64,000 nucleotides of DNA from contig CAXGWP010000007.1 of assembly GCA_964013575.1 (NCBI GenBank), positions 1 through 64,000 of the forward strand, written 5' to 3'. Each line of letters starts with the position of its first letter. Within the stretch, counting starts at the first letter, position 1. Positions 54,161 through 62,817 of this stretch are shown piece by piece. Under the pieces are notes generated by a model that was not told the DNA's origin, searched no databases, and saw only the letters and a list, made by a program, of their open reading frames with translations. Source of the DNA: BJGV01 sp964013575 (GTDB taxonomy: Bacteria > Pseudomonadota > Gammaproteobacteria > Burkholderiales > Nitrosomonadaceae). The position numbers were made by a program, and so were the translations under genes.

Positions 54161-55117
54161 ATGGAAAACCGGTCTCATGCTCTAATAGCAGGTTTATTTG
54201 TGATTTTTTTAGTTACTGCACTAGCTATTACTACAAAATGGCTTAGTGGAGAAACTGATGATCATATCAATTATATCTTAATATCTGATGGATCTGTATC
54301 TGGACTTAATCCTCAAGCAGCGGTTCGTTTCCGTGGGGTAAAAGTTGGTAAAGTTAAAAGTATTGATTTTGATCCAGAAAATTCAAGATTTATTAGAATT
54401 CGTATTGGAGTTGATAAGAATCTACCGCTTACTAAGGGTGTATTTGCACAACTTGGCTACCAGGGAGTTACGGGACTTGCCTATATTCAGCTTGATGATA
54501 ATGGCGATCAACCTGAATTACTACAACCCAATGAAAGTGTCCTACCTCGAATACCAATGCGTGCATCAACACTAGATAACATTGTTATTACAGGCCAAGA
54601 TCTACTAAATAGTGTAAATGAAACAGTTAAAAAAATGAATGACTTATTAAATGATAAAAACCGTGAAAATTTTTCATATCTTCTAAAAAATATGGAGAAT
54701 GCAACAAATGATTTTAGTAATTTCACTCGACAACTACAGCCAAACCTTAAAGCATTACCAGAATTAACTAATAAAACAAACACATTATTAAGTAATGCTG
54801 ACCAACTAGTAAAAAATATAAATCAAGTCATATACAACATTAGCCAACAAGGGGGAGTTATTGATAATTTGTCAAAAAGTGCTGCGGAAATTTCTGATAC
54901 TATCCCTAGAATACAAAATGCTATTGAAGGTGTTTCTGATACTATTCCTAGAATACAAGATGCTATTGATGGAGTTAAACATGGTACTCGTAGTGTTGAT
55001 CGTATTCTCATGCAACTAGAGGAGCAGCCAAGAAGTTTAATATTTGGGAAAACCCCACTCCCTCCAGGTCCTGGGGAGGCAGGATTTACATCTCCACAAG
55101 GAACTTCTAATGAATAA
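54161..55117 (+). CDS. mlaD: MlaD-type substrate-binding protein (MCE domain)
   Basis: The 318-residue protein has an N-terminal membrane helix (ALIAGLFVIFLVTALAITT, about 7-25), one MCE domain (about 38-130; SGLNPQAAVRFRGVKVGKV, then GYQGVTGLAYIQL) and a long C-terminal helical tail (about 140-300) that is larger than in E. coli MlaD (183 residues). It contains a 14-residue tandem repeat (SDTIPRIQ(N/D)AI(E/D)GV). MCE rings carry phospholipids across the periplasm, and the long tail may bridge it, as in LetB or PqiB-like proteins. It overlaps the next gene by 8 bases. Confidence 0.92.
   Translation: MENRSHALIAGLFVIFLVTALAITTKWLSGETDDHINYILISDGSVSGLNPQAAVRFRGVKVGKVKSIDFDPENSRFIRIRIGVDKNLPLTKGVFAQLGYQGVTGLAYIQLDDNGDQPELLQPNESVLPRIPMRASTLDNIVITGQDLLNSVNETVKKMNDLLNDKNRENFSYLLKNMENATNDFSNFTRQLQPNLKALPELTNKTNTLLSNADQLVKNINQVIYNISQQGGVIDNLSKSAAEISDTIPRIQNAIEGVSDTIPRIQDAIDGVKHGTRSVDRILMQLEEQPRSLIFGKTPLPPGPGEAGFTSPQGTSNE
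54893..54976 (+). repeat. 42-bp in-frame tandem duplication within mlaD
   Basis: Positions 54893-54934 and 54935-54976 are 42-base copies with few mismatches, encoding SDTIPRIQNAIEGV and SDTIPRIQDAIDGV. The repeat unit is a multiple of three and keeps the helical register, lengthening the coiled-coil tail of the MlaD-type protein by four turns. Confidence 0.85.
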
Positions 55118-55745
55118 AAATTATTTATTTTTTATATTATTACTTACAGGTTGTTCCTTAACTCCTCAAAAAGGAAAATTAATATCAGTATATGATTTCG
55201 GCTTTGCAGAAGCTACTAATACAAGTAGTAAACTTCCCGAACAGAAACAGGAATTACCACTAAGCTTACTAATAACAGAAGTTAGATCTCCTGTATGGCT
55301 TAATAATAATACTATTCAATATCGCTTAGCATACCAAAATCCAAACCAATCTTACAAATATGCTAATAGCCGTTGGACATCCTCTCCAGCCATGTTACTA
55401 ACCCACTATATTAGAAATAATATTGTCATTAATACTAATAATAAATTAATAAGTACTAATACTGGAGCTCGTGCAGATTTTATATTAGACCTTGAGCTAG
55501 AAGAATTTTCTCAAATATTTAACACAGCTGATACTAGCTATGCATTAATCAAATTACGAGCTCATATTATTAACCGGGAGACCCGTTTATTAAAAGCACA
55601 ACATACCTTTAATATTAAGCTCAAAGCTCCAACAGCAAATGCTGCAGGGGCTGTACACGCTCTTTCTAAATCAAGCAAGAAATTAACTATAGATCTGAAT
55701 AATTGGCTTAACAAAGAATTAATAAAGATAATAGAAAAAAAATGA
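55110..55745 (+). CDS. ABC-type transport auxiliary lipoprotein (PqiC/LetC-like)
   Basis: This lipoprotein of about 211 residues begins MNKNYLFFILLLTGCSLTP with a clear lipobox (LTGC). The body matches the ABC-transport auxiliary family (VYDFGFAEA, then VRSPVWLNNNTIQYRLAY, then NSRWTSSPAMLLTHYIRN, then LELEEFSQIF). Members such as PqiC sit in the outer membrane and meet the end of an MCE tunnel. The frame is open to 55044, but the ATG at 55110 overlaps the mlaD stop as ATGAATAA and gives the signal peptide. It ends the operon. Confidence 0.88.
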   Translation: MNKNYLFFILLLTGCSLTPQKGKLISVYDFGFAEATNTSSKLPEQKQELPLSLLITEVRSPVWLNNNTIQYRLAYQNPNQSYKYANSRWTSSPAMLLTHYIRNNIVINTNNKLISTNTGARADFILDLELEEFSQIFNTADTSYALIKLRAHIINRETRLLKAQHTFNIKLKAPTANAAGAVHALSKSSKKLTIDLNNWLNKELIKIIEKK

Positions 55746-55796
55746 CCAAGATATAATAACTACCTTAATACTAAAATCAATTTATTAATTAACCTA

Positions 55797-56741
55797 TTAA
55801 GCCACACCTGCTTCATATGCTTGCTGATCAGCATGATAACTAGAACGAACCATTGGTCCACATGCAGCATTACGAAAGCCCATTTCAATTGCCACTCGCT
55901 CTAATTTTTTAAAATCCCCAGGGGAAACATAACGCATAACAGGTAAATGACCCGCACTAGGCTGTAAGTACTGTCCTATAGTTAGTAACTCAACACCATT
56001 TTTCCGCAAGTCTGCCAGCACCTCATAAATTTCACTATCTCTTTCACCTAATCCTAACATCAGCCCAGATTTTGTTGATACTATTGGCAAGGAAGCTTTA
56101 AAATCACTTAACAATTTTAATGAGTGATTATAATCAGCCCCCGGACGGCATTTTTTATATAATCTTGGAATAGTCTCAAGATTATGATTCAATACATCAG
56201 GTGGGCAAGTTGCCAATTTTTCTAAGGCTATTTCCAACCTACCTCTAAAATCAGGCACTAATATCTCAATTATAGTACTCGGAGAATGCAGCCTTATCTG
56301 CTTTATACAATCCACAAAATGCTGGGATCCGCCATCACGCAAATCATCTCTATCAACACTTGTAATAACTACATATTTCAGACCCATAGTAGCAATTGAT
56401 TGAGCTAGATGTAATGGCTCTGTATCATCTGGCGGTAAAGGTCTGCCATGGGCAACATCACAGAATGGACAACGACGAGTGCAAAGATCACCCAATATCA
56501 TAAATGTAGCAGTCCCCTTACCAAAGCACTCCCCGATATTTGGGCATGATGCTTCTTCACAAACAGTATGTAACTTTTGTTCTCGTAAAATACGCTTTAC
56601 ATCATAAAATTCTTTACTATTAGATGAACGAACCCTTATCCAAGATGGCTTGCGAAGTGCAGGCGTATTTGGGTCAACTACTATCTTTATAGGATTACGT
56701 GCTGTTTTGTCAGCACCTTTCTGACGAATCTTTTCTATCAT
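55797..56741 (-). CDS. lipA: Lipoyl synthase
   Basis: LipA inserts two sulfur atoms into octanoyl groups on lipoyl domains. The 314-residue protein has the LipA-specific auxiliary cluster CEEASCPNIGEC (about 61-72) and the radical SAM cluster CTRRCPFC (about 87-94), with ending SSYHADQQ (Ser-bearing C-terminal motif RSSYHAD, about 299-305). It follows lipB by 20 bases on the same strand. Both pathway enzymes are intact, so the organism makes lipoate from its own octanoyl-ACP. Confidence 0.97.
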   Translation of the reverse strand: MIEKIRQKGADKTARNPIKIVVDPNTPALRKPSWIRVRSSNSKEFYDVKRILREQKLHTVCEEASCPNIGECFGKGTATFMILGDLCTRRCPFCDVAHGRPLPPDDTEPLHLAQSIATMGLKYVVITSVDRDDLRDGGSQHFVDCIKQIRLHSPSTIIEILVPDFRGRLEIALEKLATCPPDVLNHNLETIPRLYKKCRPGADYNHSLKLLSDFKASLPIVSTKSGLMLGLGERDSEIYEVLADLRKNGVELLTIGQYLQPSAGHLPVMRYVSPGDFKKLERVAIEMGFRNAACGPMVRSSYHADQQAYEAGVA

Positions 56742-56761
56742 TTTTCAAAGTTATCCTTTTC

Positions 56762-57403
56762 TTAGAAAATCCGTTCCCTCAGTTTCCTTGAAAGCTTTTT
56801 AGCTAAAATATCCACACTATCATTTATACCTAAATCCCTAACCTGAGTCACTTCTAACCCAGAATAACCACATGGATTAATTGCAGAGAATGGCTCCAAG
56901 TCCATATCAACATTAAGTGCTACCCCATGATAGCAGCAACCATTTTTAATTTTTAGACCTAATGATGCTATTTTTTTATTACCCACATATACTCCAGGAG
57001 CACCTTTACGAATCTTTGTATTAACAGCATATTCCTCTAATAAGTCTATTACTGCATCTTCGATAAGTTTAATTAATTCTCTTATACCTAATTTAAGCCG
57101 TCGCACATCAAGCAACAAATATGCAATAATCTGACCTGGTCCATGATAAGTTATCTGCCCACCTCGATCACTTCTAATAATAGAAATCCCATTATTCCTT
57201 AACAAGTGTTCCATTTTCCCGGCAACCCCTAAAGTATAAACTGGTGGATGTTGTAGAAACCATATTTCATCAGGCGTATTTCTAGTACGAGCCAATGTAA
57301 AATCCTTCATTTCTTTCCAAGTAGAAATATAGTCAACTATACCAGAATACTTAATATTAACTGTCTCATTATCTACTCCCGACCCTAAATTTAAAGTCCC
57401 CAT
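56762..57403 (-). CDS. lipB: Octanoyl-ACP:protein N-octanoyltransferase
   Basis: LipB transfers octanoate from acyl carrier protein to lipoyl domains. The 213-residue protein has the motif DRGGQITYHGPGQIIAYLLLD (about 80-100), a catalytic Lys in KKIASLGLKI and a Cys in INPCGYSGLEVTQV. The extra N-terminus MGTLNLGSGVDNETVNIKYSG is slightly longer than usual. It sits in the conserved dac-dat-ybeD-lipB-lipA order. Confidence 0.95.
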   Translation of the reverse strand: MGTLNLGSGVDNETVNIKYSGIVDYISTWKEMKDFTLARTRNTPDEIWFLQHPPVYTLGVAGKMEHLLRNNGISIIRSDRGGQITYHGPGQIIAYLLLDVRRLKLGIRELIKLIEDAVIDLLEEYAVNTKIRKGAPGVYVGNKKIASLGLKIKNGCCYHGVALNVDMDLEPFSAINPCGYSGLEVTQVRDLGINDSVDILAKKLSRKLRERIF

Positions 57404-57446
57404 ATTTCTTCAAATATAGCTCAAATAATAATGTATAAATATTTAT

Positions 57447-57722
57447 TCAAATTACCATTAATACCGTTGGAGAATTACTTAATTCTTGATATAACAAATC
57501 CAATTGATACTGAGATCCAACATGAACAGTACATGTAAGGCTCAAATATTTACTATTTGTACTTACTCTTTTTTCTATACTACTATCATCAAAATCAAAA
57601 ATATGTCTATTTATAATCTTTAAAATAGACTCAGTAAAATCTTCTGTATTCCTTCCCATAACTTTAATAGGAAACTCACATGGATAAGAAATAAGGGAAG
57701 GAGTAGATAAAGGATTTGTCAT
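57447..57722 (-). CDS. ybeD: DUF493 family protein (YbeD)
   Basis: This 91-residue ACT-like protein has the family start SLISYPCEFPIKVMGRNTEDF (about 9-29) and the C-terminal strand YLSLTCTVHVGSQYQLDLLYQEL. DUF493 proteins pair with lipB in many proteobacteria, and a regulatory role has been proposed but not settled. It lies 44 bases upstream of lipB and 21 downstream of dat, in the conserved cell-wall/lipoate run. Confidence 0.9.
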   Translation of the reverse strand: MTNPLSTPSLISYPCEFPIKVMGRNTEDFTESILKIINRHIFDFDDSSIEKRVSTNSKYLSLTCTVHVGSQYQLDLLYQELSNSPTVLMVI

Positions 57723-57743
57723 ATTAAGTACATTAAAAACTCT

Positions 57744-58598
57744 TTACAACAAATTTCCTTGCATTATACCAACCTTAAAACTTTGGTAGTAATTATACAG
57801 CCGCTTAAATACCTCACCGGGTTTTCCATCACCAACTTTCACCCCATCAAGAAGTATTATTGGCATAATTTCTTTAGTTGAAGATGTTAAAAGAACCTCA
57901 TCAGATGAGCGTAGATCCTTTTCAGAAATATTTCTTATCTGATGCGGTATATTATATTTCTCTGCAAGTTCTAGAACAACATCATATGTAATCCCTGGCA
58001 GTGTTAAATTACTCTTTAGAGGTGCCATAAGTAATTTATTTTTTACAATAAAGATATTACTTGTCGAACCTTCAGTAAGAAATCCATCTCTTAATAACAC
58101 AGTCTCTATCGCATTAGATTCTACTGCCTTCTGACGTAATAATACATTTGCTATTAAAGAAGTTACCTTAATATCACAACGTAACCATCTATTATCATTA
58201 GCAGTTACTGCAGAAACGCCAGTAGCTGCTAATTCTTGTGATGGAGACACTAAAGGCGAGCTCATAATAAAAATCGTAGGCTTTATTTTCTTTGGAAAAA
58301 TGTGATTACGCTCAGATACACCACGAGTAATATGTAAATAAAGATATTGGTCACTACCCTCATTGTTTGCAATGATTTTTTTGATCAAGATTTCCCATTC
58401 AGAATCAGTATGAGGATTTTCTAACTTAATTTCATCAAGACTTTTTTGTAGACGACATAAATGTTGGGATAAACGGAAAGGTACATGTGAATAAACCGGA
58501 ATAACCTCATATACTCCATCACCAAAAATAAACCCTCTATCAAGAACTGAAATATAAGCATCCTCAATAGGAATAAAAGAACCATTTAAATAAATCAT
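57744..58598 (-). CDS. dat: D-amino acid aminotransferase
   Basis: A fold-type IV PLP enzyme of 284 residues that interconverts D-alanine and D-glutamate with their keto acids. Features are the N-terminus MIYLNGSFIPIEDAYISVLDRGFIFGDGVYEVIPVY, the PLP-lysine region CDIKVTSLIANVLLRQKAVE and the phosphate loop LTEGSTSNIFIVKN. The branch between D-amino-acid aminotransferase and branched-chain types is set by these motifs and by its neighbour dac. It follows the carboxypeptidase gene by 33 bases. Confidence 0.93.
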   Translation of the reverse strand: MIYLNGSFIPIEDAYISVLDRGFIFGDGVYEVIPVYSHVPFRLSQHLCRLQKSLDEIKLENPHTDSEWEILIKKIIANNEGSDQYLYLHITRGVSERNHIFPKKIKPTIFIMSSPLVSPSQELAATGVSAVTANDNRWLRCDIKVTSLIANVLLRQKAVESNAIETVLLRDGFLTEGSTSNIFIVKNKLLMAPLKSNLTLPGITYDVVLELAEKYNIPHQIRNISEKDLRSSDEVLLTSSTKEIMPIILLDGVKVGDGKPGEVFKRLYNYYQSFKVGIMQGNLL

Positions 58599-58631
58599 AT
58601 CATTGTGATTTACAGTAACTATAGAACAAAA

Positions 58632-59786
58632 TTAATTAATTAGTAATAAAATCTCATCCCATGTTCGGCTGAAGAAATTTGAACTATCAATAGACTCTAA
58701 TGCTACTAACGGGTATTGCCCTATTCTCTTTCCATCAAACATAAGATGAACCACACCAACTTTTTGCCCTACCTTAATCGGCGCAATCACTGGCTTTTTA
58801 TACTCCATAGTGGCTTTCAATTTAGAGGCATGACCTTTAGGAAAAGATAAATAAAGATCATGCTTAAACCCTGTCTGGAGTGTTTCTTTCTGACCCTTCC
58901 ATAATTCTATACCAGTTACTTTCTGCCCTTTCTGAAATACACGAACAGTATCATAGGATAAAAAACCATAGTTTAATAGGCGTTGACTTTCTTCAGTCCT
59001 GACGCGATCAGATTTGGCTCCTAATACAATTGAAATTAACCTTCTATTATTTCTTTTTGCTGAAGCCGCAAGACAATACCCTGCTGATTTAGTATAACCA
59101 GTTTTAAGTCCATCTACATTAGGATCTAACCATAAAAGTCTATTACGGTTTAATTGTGAAATTTTATTATATGTATACTCTCTTAAAGAATAAAGTGGAT
59201 AATATTCTGGGAAACGCCTTATCATATCCGACACAAGTAATGTCAGATCATAAGCAGTAGTAAAATGTTCTGGATTGGGAAGGCCACTTGAATTTGTAAA
59301 ATGTGTATTCTTCATTCCAAGCCTTTTAGCCTCTTTATTCATCATTTTTACAAAAATTTCTTCTGACCCAGCAATAGCCTCAGCAAGAGCAATACTTGCG
59401 TCATTACCTGACTGTACAATCAACCCATTAATCAACTCTTCTATTGTTACTTTCTCACCTGCTTCTATAAACATTCGTGATCCCTGTGCACGCCAAGCCT
59501 CCTCTGAAACAGATACGCTTTGCTTTAAAGTAACTCTTTTCTGTTTAAGAGCTGAGAAAACAATTTGTGCCGTCATCATTTTAGTTAAAGATGCAGGTTC
59601 AATACGCTTAAAGGAATTTTTACTCACTAAAATCTGCCCACTTTGAAAATCAGTGAGTATATAGGTATCCGTAGTGATTGATAATTCTGATAGAGAACGC
59701 GTCTTAAACTGAGATTGAGTCTTCAACTGTTGAGAGAATAAAGGCAATGAGAAAAAGAAAAGAAAGAATAAAATTAGATATTTCAT
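58632..59786 (-). CDS. D-alanyl-D-alanine carboxypeptidase (PBP5/6 family)
   Basis: A 384-residue periplasmic serine peptidase that trims pentapeptide side chains in peptidoglycan. A signal peptide (MKYLILFFLFFFSLPLFSQQ) precedes the SxxK motif ASLTKMMTAQ (about 60-69), SGND (about 121-124) and KTG in GLKTGYTKSAG (about 224-234). A C-terminal beta domain ends with an amphipathic helix (NFFSRTWDEILLLIN) that anchors it to the membrane, as in DacA/DacC. First in the dac-dat-ybeD-lipB-lipA run; which paralogue (DacA or DacC) is not determined. Confidence 0.95.
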   Translation of the reverse strand: MKYLILFFLFFFSLPLFSQQLKTQSQFKTRSLSELSITTDTYILTDFQSGQILVSKNSFKRIEPASLTKMMTAQIVFSALKQKRVTLKQSVSVSEEAWRAQGSRMFIEAGEKVTIEELINGLIVQSGNDASIALAEAIAGSEEIFVKMMNKEAKRLGMKNTHFTNSSGLPNPEHFTTAYDLTLLVSDMIRRFPEYYPLYSLREYTYNKISQLNRNRLLWLDPNVDGLKTGYTKSAGYCLAASAKRNNRRLISIVLGAKSDRVRTEESQRLLNYGFLSYDTVRVFQKGQKVTGIELWKGQKETLQTGFKHDLYLSFPKGHASKLKATMEYKKPVIAPIKVGQKVGVVHLMFDGKRIGQYPLVALESIDSSNFFSRTWDEILLLIN

Positions 59787-59955
59787 TGTAATTAAATTAT
59801 TATTTATATGTATAAAAATTGATATATAAAAAGTATTTTAGAAATGTTCCTTTAAAACCAGAAAATATAGAGTTTTTACCTATATTATAGGGTATTTATA
59901 TTCCAATGAAATATTGAACTAAAACAGGAGAAAATATAGAATATTGAATCTATTA

Positions 59956-60228
59956 CTATTTTCCAAGGCACAAATTGTACCCATCCTTCCATCCGTTCCT
60001 ATATTGATTTTCTTTGGCAAAACGTTTTTTATTCTTTGTGCCATGTACCGATCTTTTAGCAGTTTCACAACCATCAATATAGCCATCTTTAAAAGCAGGT
60101 AGATACCCAGCAAGATTATACGTAGGGAGCATACTGGTTACTAAAAAATTAGAAGATTCTTTCTTATTATTTAGTGATGTACAGCCCACCATCACTAAAA
60201 TATTCACTAGCATGATTAATCGCCTCAT
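59956..60228 (-). CDS. Small lipoprotein, hypothetical
   Basis: A 90-residue protein with a lipoprotein signal (MLVNILVMVGCTS, Cys about 16). The mature part has the pattern YIDGCETAKRS then NQYRNGWKDGYNLC, that is, two DG-C/C motifs with paired Cys, and resembles small hypothetical lipoproteins found widely in proteobacteria. Function is unknown. The 65-residue overlapping frame on the same strand is a shadow. It is not obviously in an operon with its neighbours. Confidence 0.72.
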   Translation of the reverse strand: MRRLIMLVNILVMVGCTSLNNKKESSNFLVTSMLPTYNLAGYLPAFKDGYIDGCETAKRSVHGTKNKKRFAKENQYRNGWKDGYNLCLGK

Positions 60229-60315
60229 CTATCTTCTCTCCTAGTATATTCCATAGTAGCCGCCTAAATGATACAGAACTAAGCTATTAATCAATAAAAA
60301 ATTAACCATTACCCC

Positions 60316-60554
60316 CTATAAAATTACTGCCCTTAATAATTTACTCATCTCTGCCGGATTTCAGGCCACCTTTATCCCACATTCTTCCATCGTTTCAATT
60401 TTCTCTTGAGCAGTGCCTTTACTGCCCATATATTTCCACCTAATTTAATAGCAGCTTCAACTGCTTCTTTAGCACTTATGCATACAATACCTTCTAGTAC
60501 AGGAATACTATATATCTTAAACAAATTTTTAGCTTGATATTCATGAATTTTCAT
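60316..60554 (-). pseudogene. Fused remnant of sucC (5' end) and sucD (3' end)
   Basis: On the minus strand the first 50 codons read MKIHEYQAKNLFKIYSIPVL... through LGGNIWAVKA, the N-terminus of a succinyl-CoA synthetase beta subunit (SucC). Shifting frame by one then gives GSKGTAQEKIETMEECGIKVA, an in-frame TGA, and NPAEMSKLLRAVIL-stop, which is the C-terminus of the alpha subunit (SucD). A deletion therefore joined the two genes at the short shared sequence GGCAGTAAAGGCA, and an Arg codon later became TGA. The beta-subunit part could equally be malate-CoA ligase (mtkA); the next gene upstream is a hydroxypyruvate reductase. Confidence 0.85.
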
Positions 60555-60576
60555 ACATCAATTCTTACGACATTTT

Positions 60577-61530
60577 TTAAATAACAAGATTCTGCGGACT
60601 CCCTGCAACCCATGACTCAATATTATCAATTAATTGACCTGCAAGAGCCTTCATAGCTCTATCTGAAGTCCATGCAACATGTGGAGTCAAGATAAAGTTA
60701 GAACGTTGGGCATTTAATAAGGGGTGAGAATTTTCAGGCGGCTCAGTAGTCAATACATCAAAACCAGCACCAGCAATTAAACCTTCATCTAATGCTTGAA
60801 GCAAATCTGCTTCATTAACTAAGCCTCCTCGTGCAGTATTAATTAATAATGCGCTACGTTTCATTTTCTTGAACTCATTTATACCGATCATATCACGAGT
60901 TTTTAAAGTCATAGGACAATGAAGAGAAAGTATATCTGACTCAGATAATACTGTTTCAAAAGAAACAGACCCTAAACTATTTCTCTTTATCGGATATTTA
61001 TAATTTGAAAACATAACGCGCATACCAAATCCTTGTGCAATTTCTGCTGTAGCCTTTCCAATCGCACCCTTTCCTATAATACCCATAGTTGAACCATACA
61101 AATCAGATATGCTATGACTAGAGAGAAAAAATTTGTCTGATTTCTGCCACATGCCTTGCTCTATATCAGTACGATATGCTAATAAATTTCTGCGCAAAGA
61201 AAGTATCATCATAAATACATGCTCTGGAACTGAATGAATTGCATAGTTCCTAATATTAGTTACAGCTACACCATAAGATTTACATGCATCAATATCAGCA
61301 CAGTCATAACCCGTTGCAGCAACTGCAACCATTTTTAATTTTGGAAGCTTAGCAAGCATCCCCTCATTTAGCTGAATTTTATTAATAATGGCTATAGATG
61401 CGTGCTGAAGTCGCGGTACAATCTGGTGAAATGAAGTTTTATAGTATTCTTTATAAGTATGCTCGAAATTTAGTTGCCTTATTTCTGTGTTTAAAGAACC
61501 ACGATCAAGAAAAACAACATGATGTTTCAT
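60577..61530 (-). CDS. Hydroxypyruvate reductase/glycerate dehydrogenase-like D-2-hydroxyacid dehydrogenase
   Basis: A 317-residue NAD(P)H-dependent enzyme of the D-2-hydroxyacid dehydrogenase family. The Rossmann motif is GIIGKGAIGKATAE (about 149-162), the catalytic Arg-Glu-His set is in INTARGG (about 232), FDVLTTEPPENSH (about 258) and LTPHVAW (about 284). The start VVFLDRGSL, NFEHTYKEY and the VAATGYDCADIDACKSYGV segment are closely similar to serine-cycle hydroxypyruvate reductase (HprA), which makes glycerate. It ends 22 bases before the sucC remnant, which it may once have preceded in an operon. Confidence 0.88.
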   Translation of the reverse strand: MKHHVVFLDRGSLNTEIRQLNFEHTYKEYYKTSFHQIVPRLQHASIAIINKIQLNEGMLAKLPKLKMVAVAATGYDCADIDACKSYGVAVTNIRNYAIHSVPEHVFMMILSLRRNLLAYRTDIEQGMWQKSDKFFLSSHSISDLYGSTMGIIGKGAIGKATAEIAQGFGMRVMFSNYKYPIKRNSLGSVSFETVLSESDILSLHCPMTLKTRDMIGINEFKKMKRSALLINTARGGLVNEADLLQALDEGLIAGAGFDVLTTEPPENSHPLLNAQRSNFILTPHVAWTSDRAMKALAGQLIDNIESWVAGSPQNLVI

Positions 61531-61741
61531 ATCTACCCTTTTCTAATTTAAATGAATAACATACATAAGAACAATGATCACTAATAATAGAAAGACAGGA
61601 TGGAGTAGTTAAATATAAAGATAAATTTGGCAATATAATACCACTCATATCTCTATACACATATGCCTTCCTCTCAATTTTATTAATAATTTACTGTGTA
61701 AAACAGACCATTAAAAAATATATTTTCAGTTTATTTCTATA

Positions 61742-62650
61742 ATGAAAAATATTCTCTCTCCTACAATTTACCGTGGTCGCTTCGCACCTTCCCCTACCGG
61801 ACCACTACATTTCGGGTCATTAATAACTGCTATCTGCAGTTATTTAGAAGCAAAGACTAGAGGCGGTGAGTGGCTAGTGAGAATAGAAAATCTAGATAAG
61901 TCACGTGAGGTTCCTGGAGCATCATATGAAATTCTAAAATCTTTAGAAATATTTGGGATGGAGTGGGATAATGAGGTGATCTATCAGGACCAGAGGAAAC
62001 ATATTTACAAGAATGCACTTGCTAACCTTGAAGAAAAAGGACTAACTTACCAATGCACCTGTACTCGCAGGGAAATATCTAATTCAGGCTTTGCTGGGAT
62101 CAATGGCATAGTATATGCAGGTACATGTAGAAATAAAACATGGAATGGAAATACTCCTTATTCTATTCGAATTAAAACAAATAACTCTACTATAAAATTT
62201 AATGATGTTTTATATGGAACAGTTAATCAGAGAATAGAAAGTGAGGCTGGTGATTTTATAATCCTCCGATCAGACAAAGTTTACGCTTATCATTTAGCTG
62301 CTGTAGTAGACGATGCTGCACAAAAAATTACCAATATTGTCCGTGGAACAGATCTACTTAATTCAACGCCAAGCCAAATATATTTACAAAAATTGCTGGG
62401 GTATTCAACACCTATATATATGCATTTACCAATTGTATTAAATAATAAAGGAGAGAAACTGAGTAAACAAACTAATGCAGCTGGCCTAAATTTATCAAAT
62501 CCTTCCAAGCAATTATTTGAAGCAGCTAGCTTTCTTGGTCAAGAGCCACCAGTTGAATTATTAAAAGATAATGTTTTATCTTTTTGGAGTTGGGCCCTTC
62601 TAAATTGGTCTTCAGATAAGATACATAAAAACCGACCTTTTGTCCGCTAA
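61742..62650 (+). CDS. gluQ: Glutamyl-queuosine tRNA(Asp) synthetase
   Basis: GluQ attaches glutamate to queuosine in tRNA-Asp. The 302-residue protein resembles the catalytic half of GltX: RGRFAPSPTGPLHFGS (11-26) replaces HIGH, a zinc site is formed by the CTCTRRE cysteines and C in YAGTCR (about 104-126), and the KLSKQT loop (about 238) matches KMSKS. No anticodon-binding domain is present, as expected. It pairs functionally with the queD-like gene elsewhere in the window. The 211-base upstream gap from the reductase gene is AT-rich. Confidence 0.94.
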   Translation: MKNILSPTIYRGRFAPSPTGPLHFGSLITAICSYLEAKTRGGEWLVRIENLDKSREVPGASYEILKSLEIFGMEWDNEVIYQDQRKHIYKNALANLEEKGLTYQCTCTRREISNSGFAGINGIVYAGTCRNKTWNGNTPYSIRIKTNNSTIKFNDVLYGTVNQRIESEAGDFIILRSDKVYAYHLAAVVDDAAQKITNIVRGTDLLNSTPSQIYLQKLLGYSTPIYMHLPIVLNNKGEKLSKQTNAAGLNLSNPSKQLFEAASFLGQEPPVELLKDNVLSFWSWALLNWSSDKIHKNRPFVR

Positions 62651-62817
62651 ATAAAATCAAAAAATATATTTATAACAAATAGTTATAGCACAAATGTTTA
62701 ATGTAATTTCCTGAAAAATTTTATAAATTTCCTCCTCAATTACACTAGAAAATTATCAATAAACAATTACACCATAGTAAATGTTAGAATATTTAATAAA
62801 GTTGCCAGGGAGAAGAT

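Noticed and set aside
59919..60113. Alternative minus-strand ORF over the small lipoprotein
   Set aside because: The other frame has a signal peptide, lipobox and paired Cys; this one has none.
60372..60554. 60-codon ORF as a functional small gene
   Set aside because: It is the SucC N-terminus running into out-of-frame SucD sequence; the last residues (LLKRKLKRWKNVG) are the frameshifted SucD tail, so it is a pseudogene.
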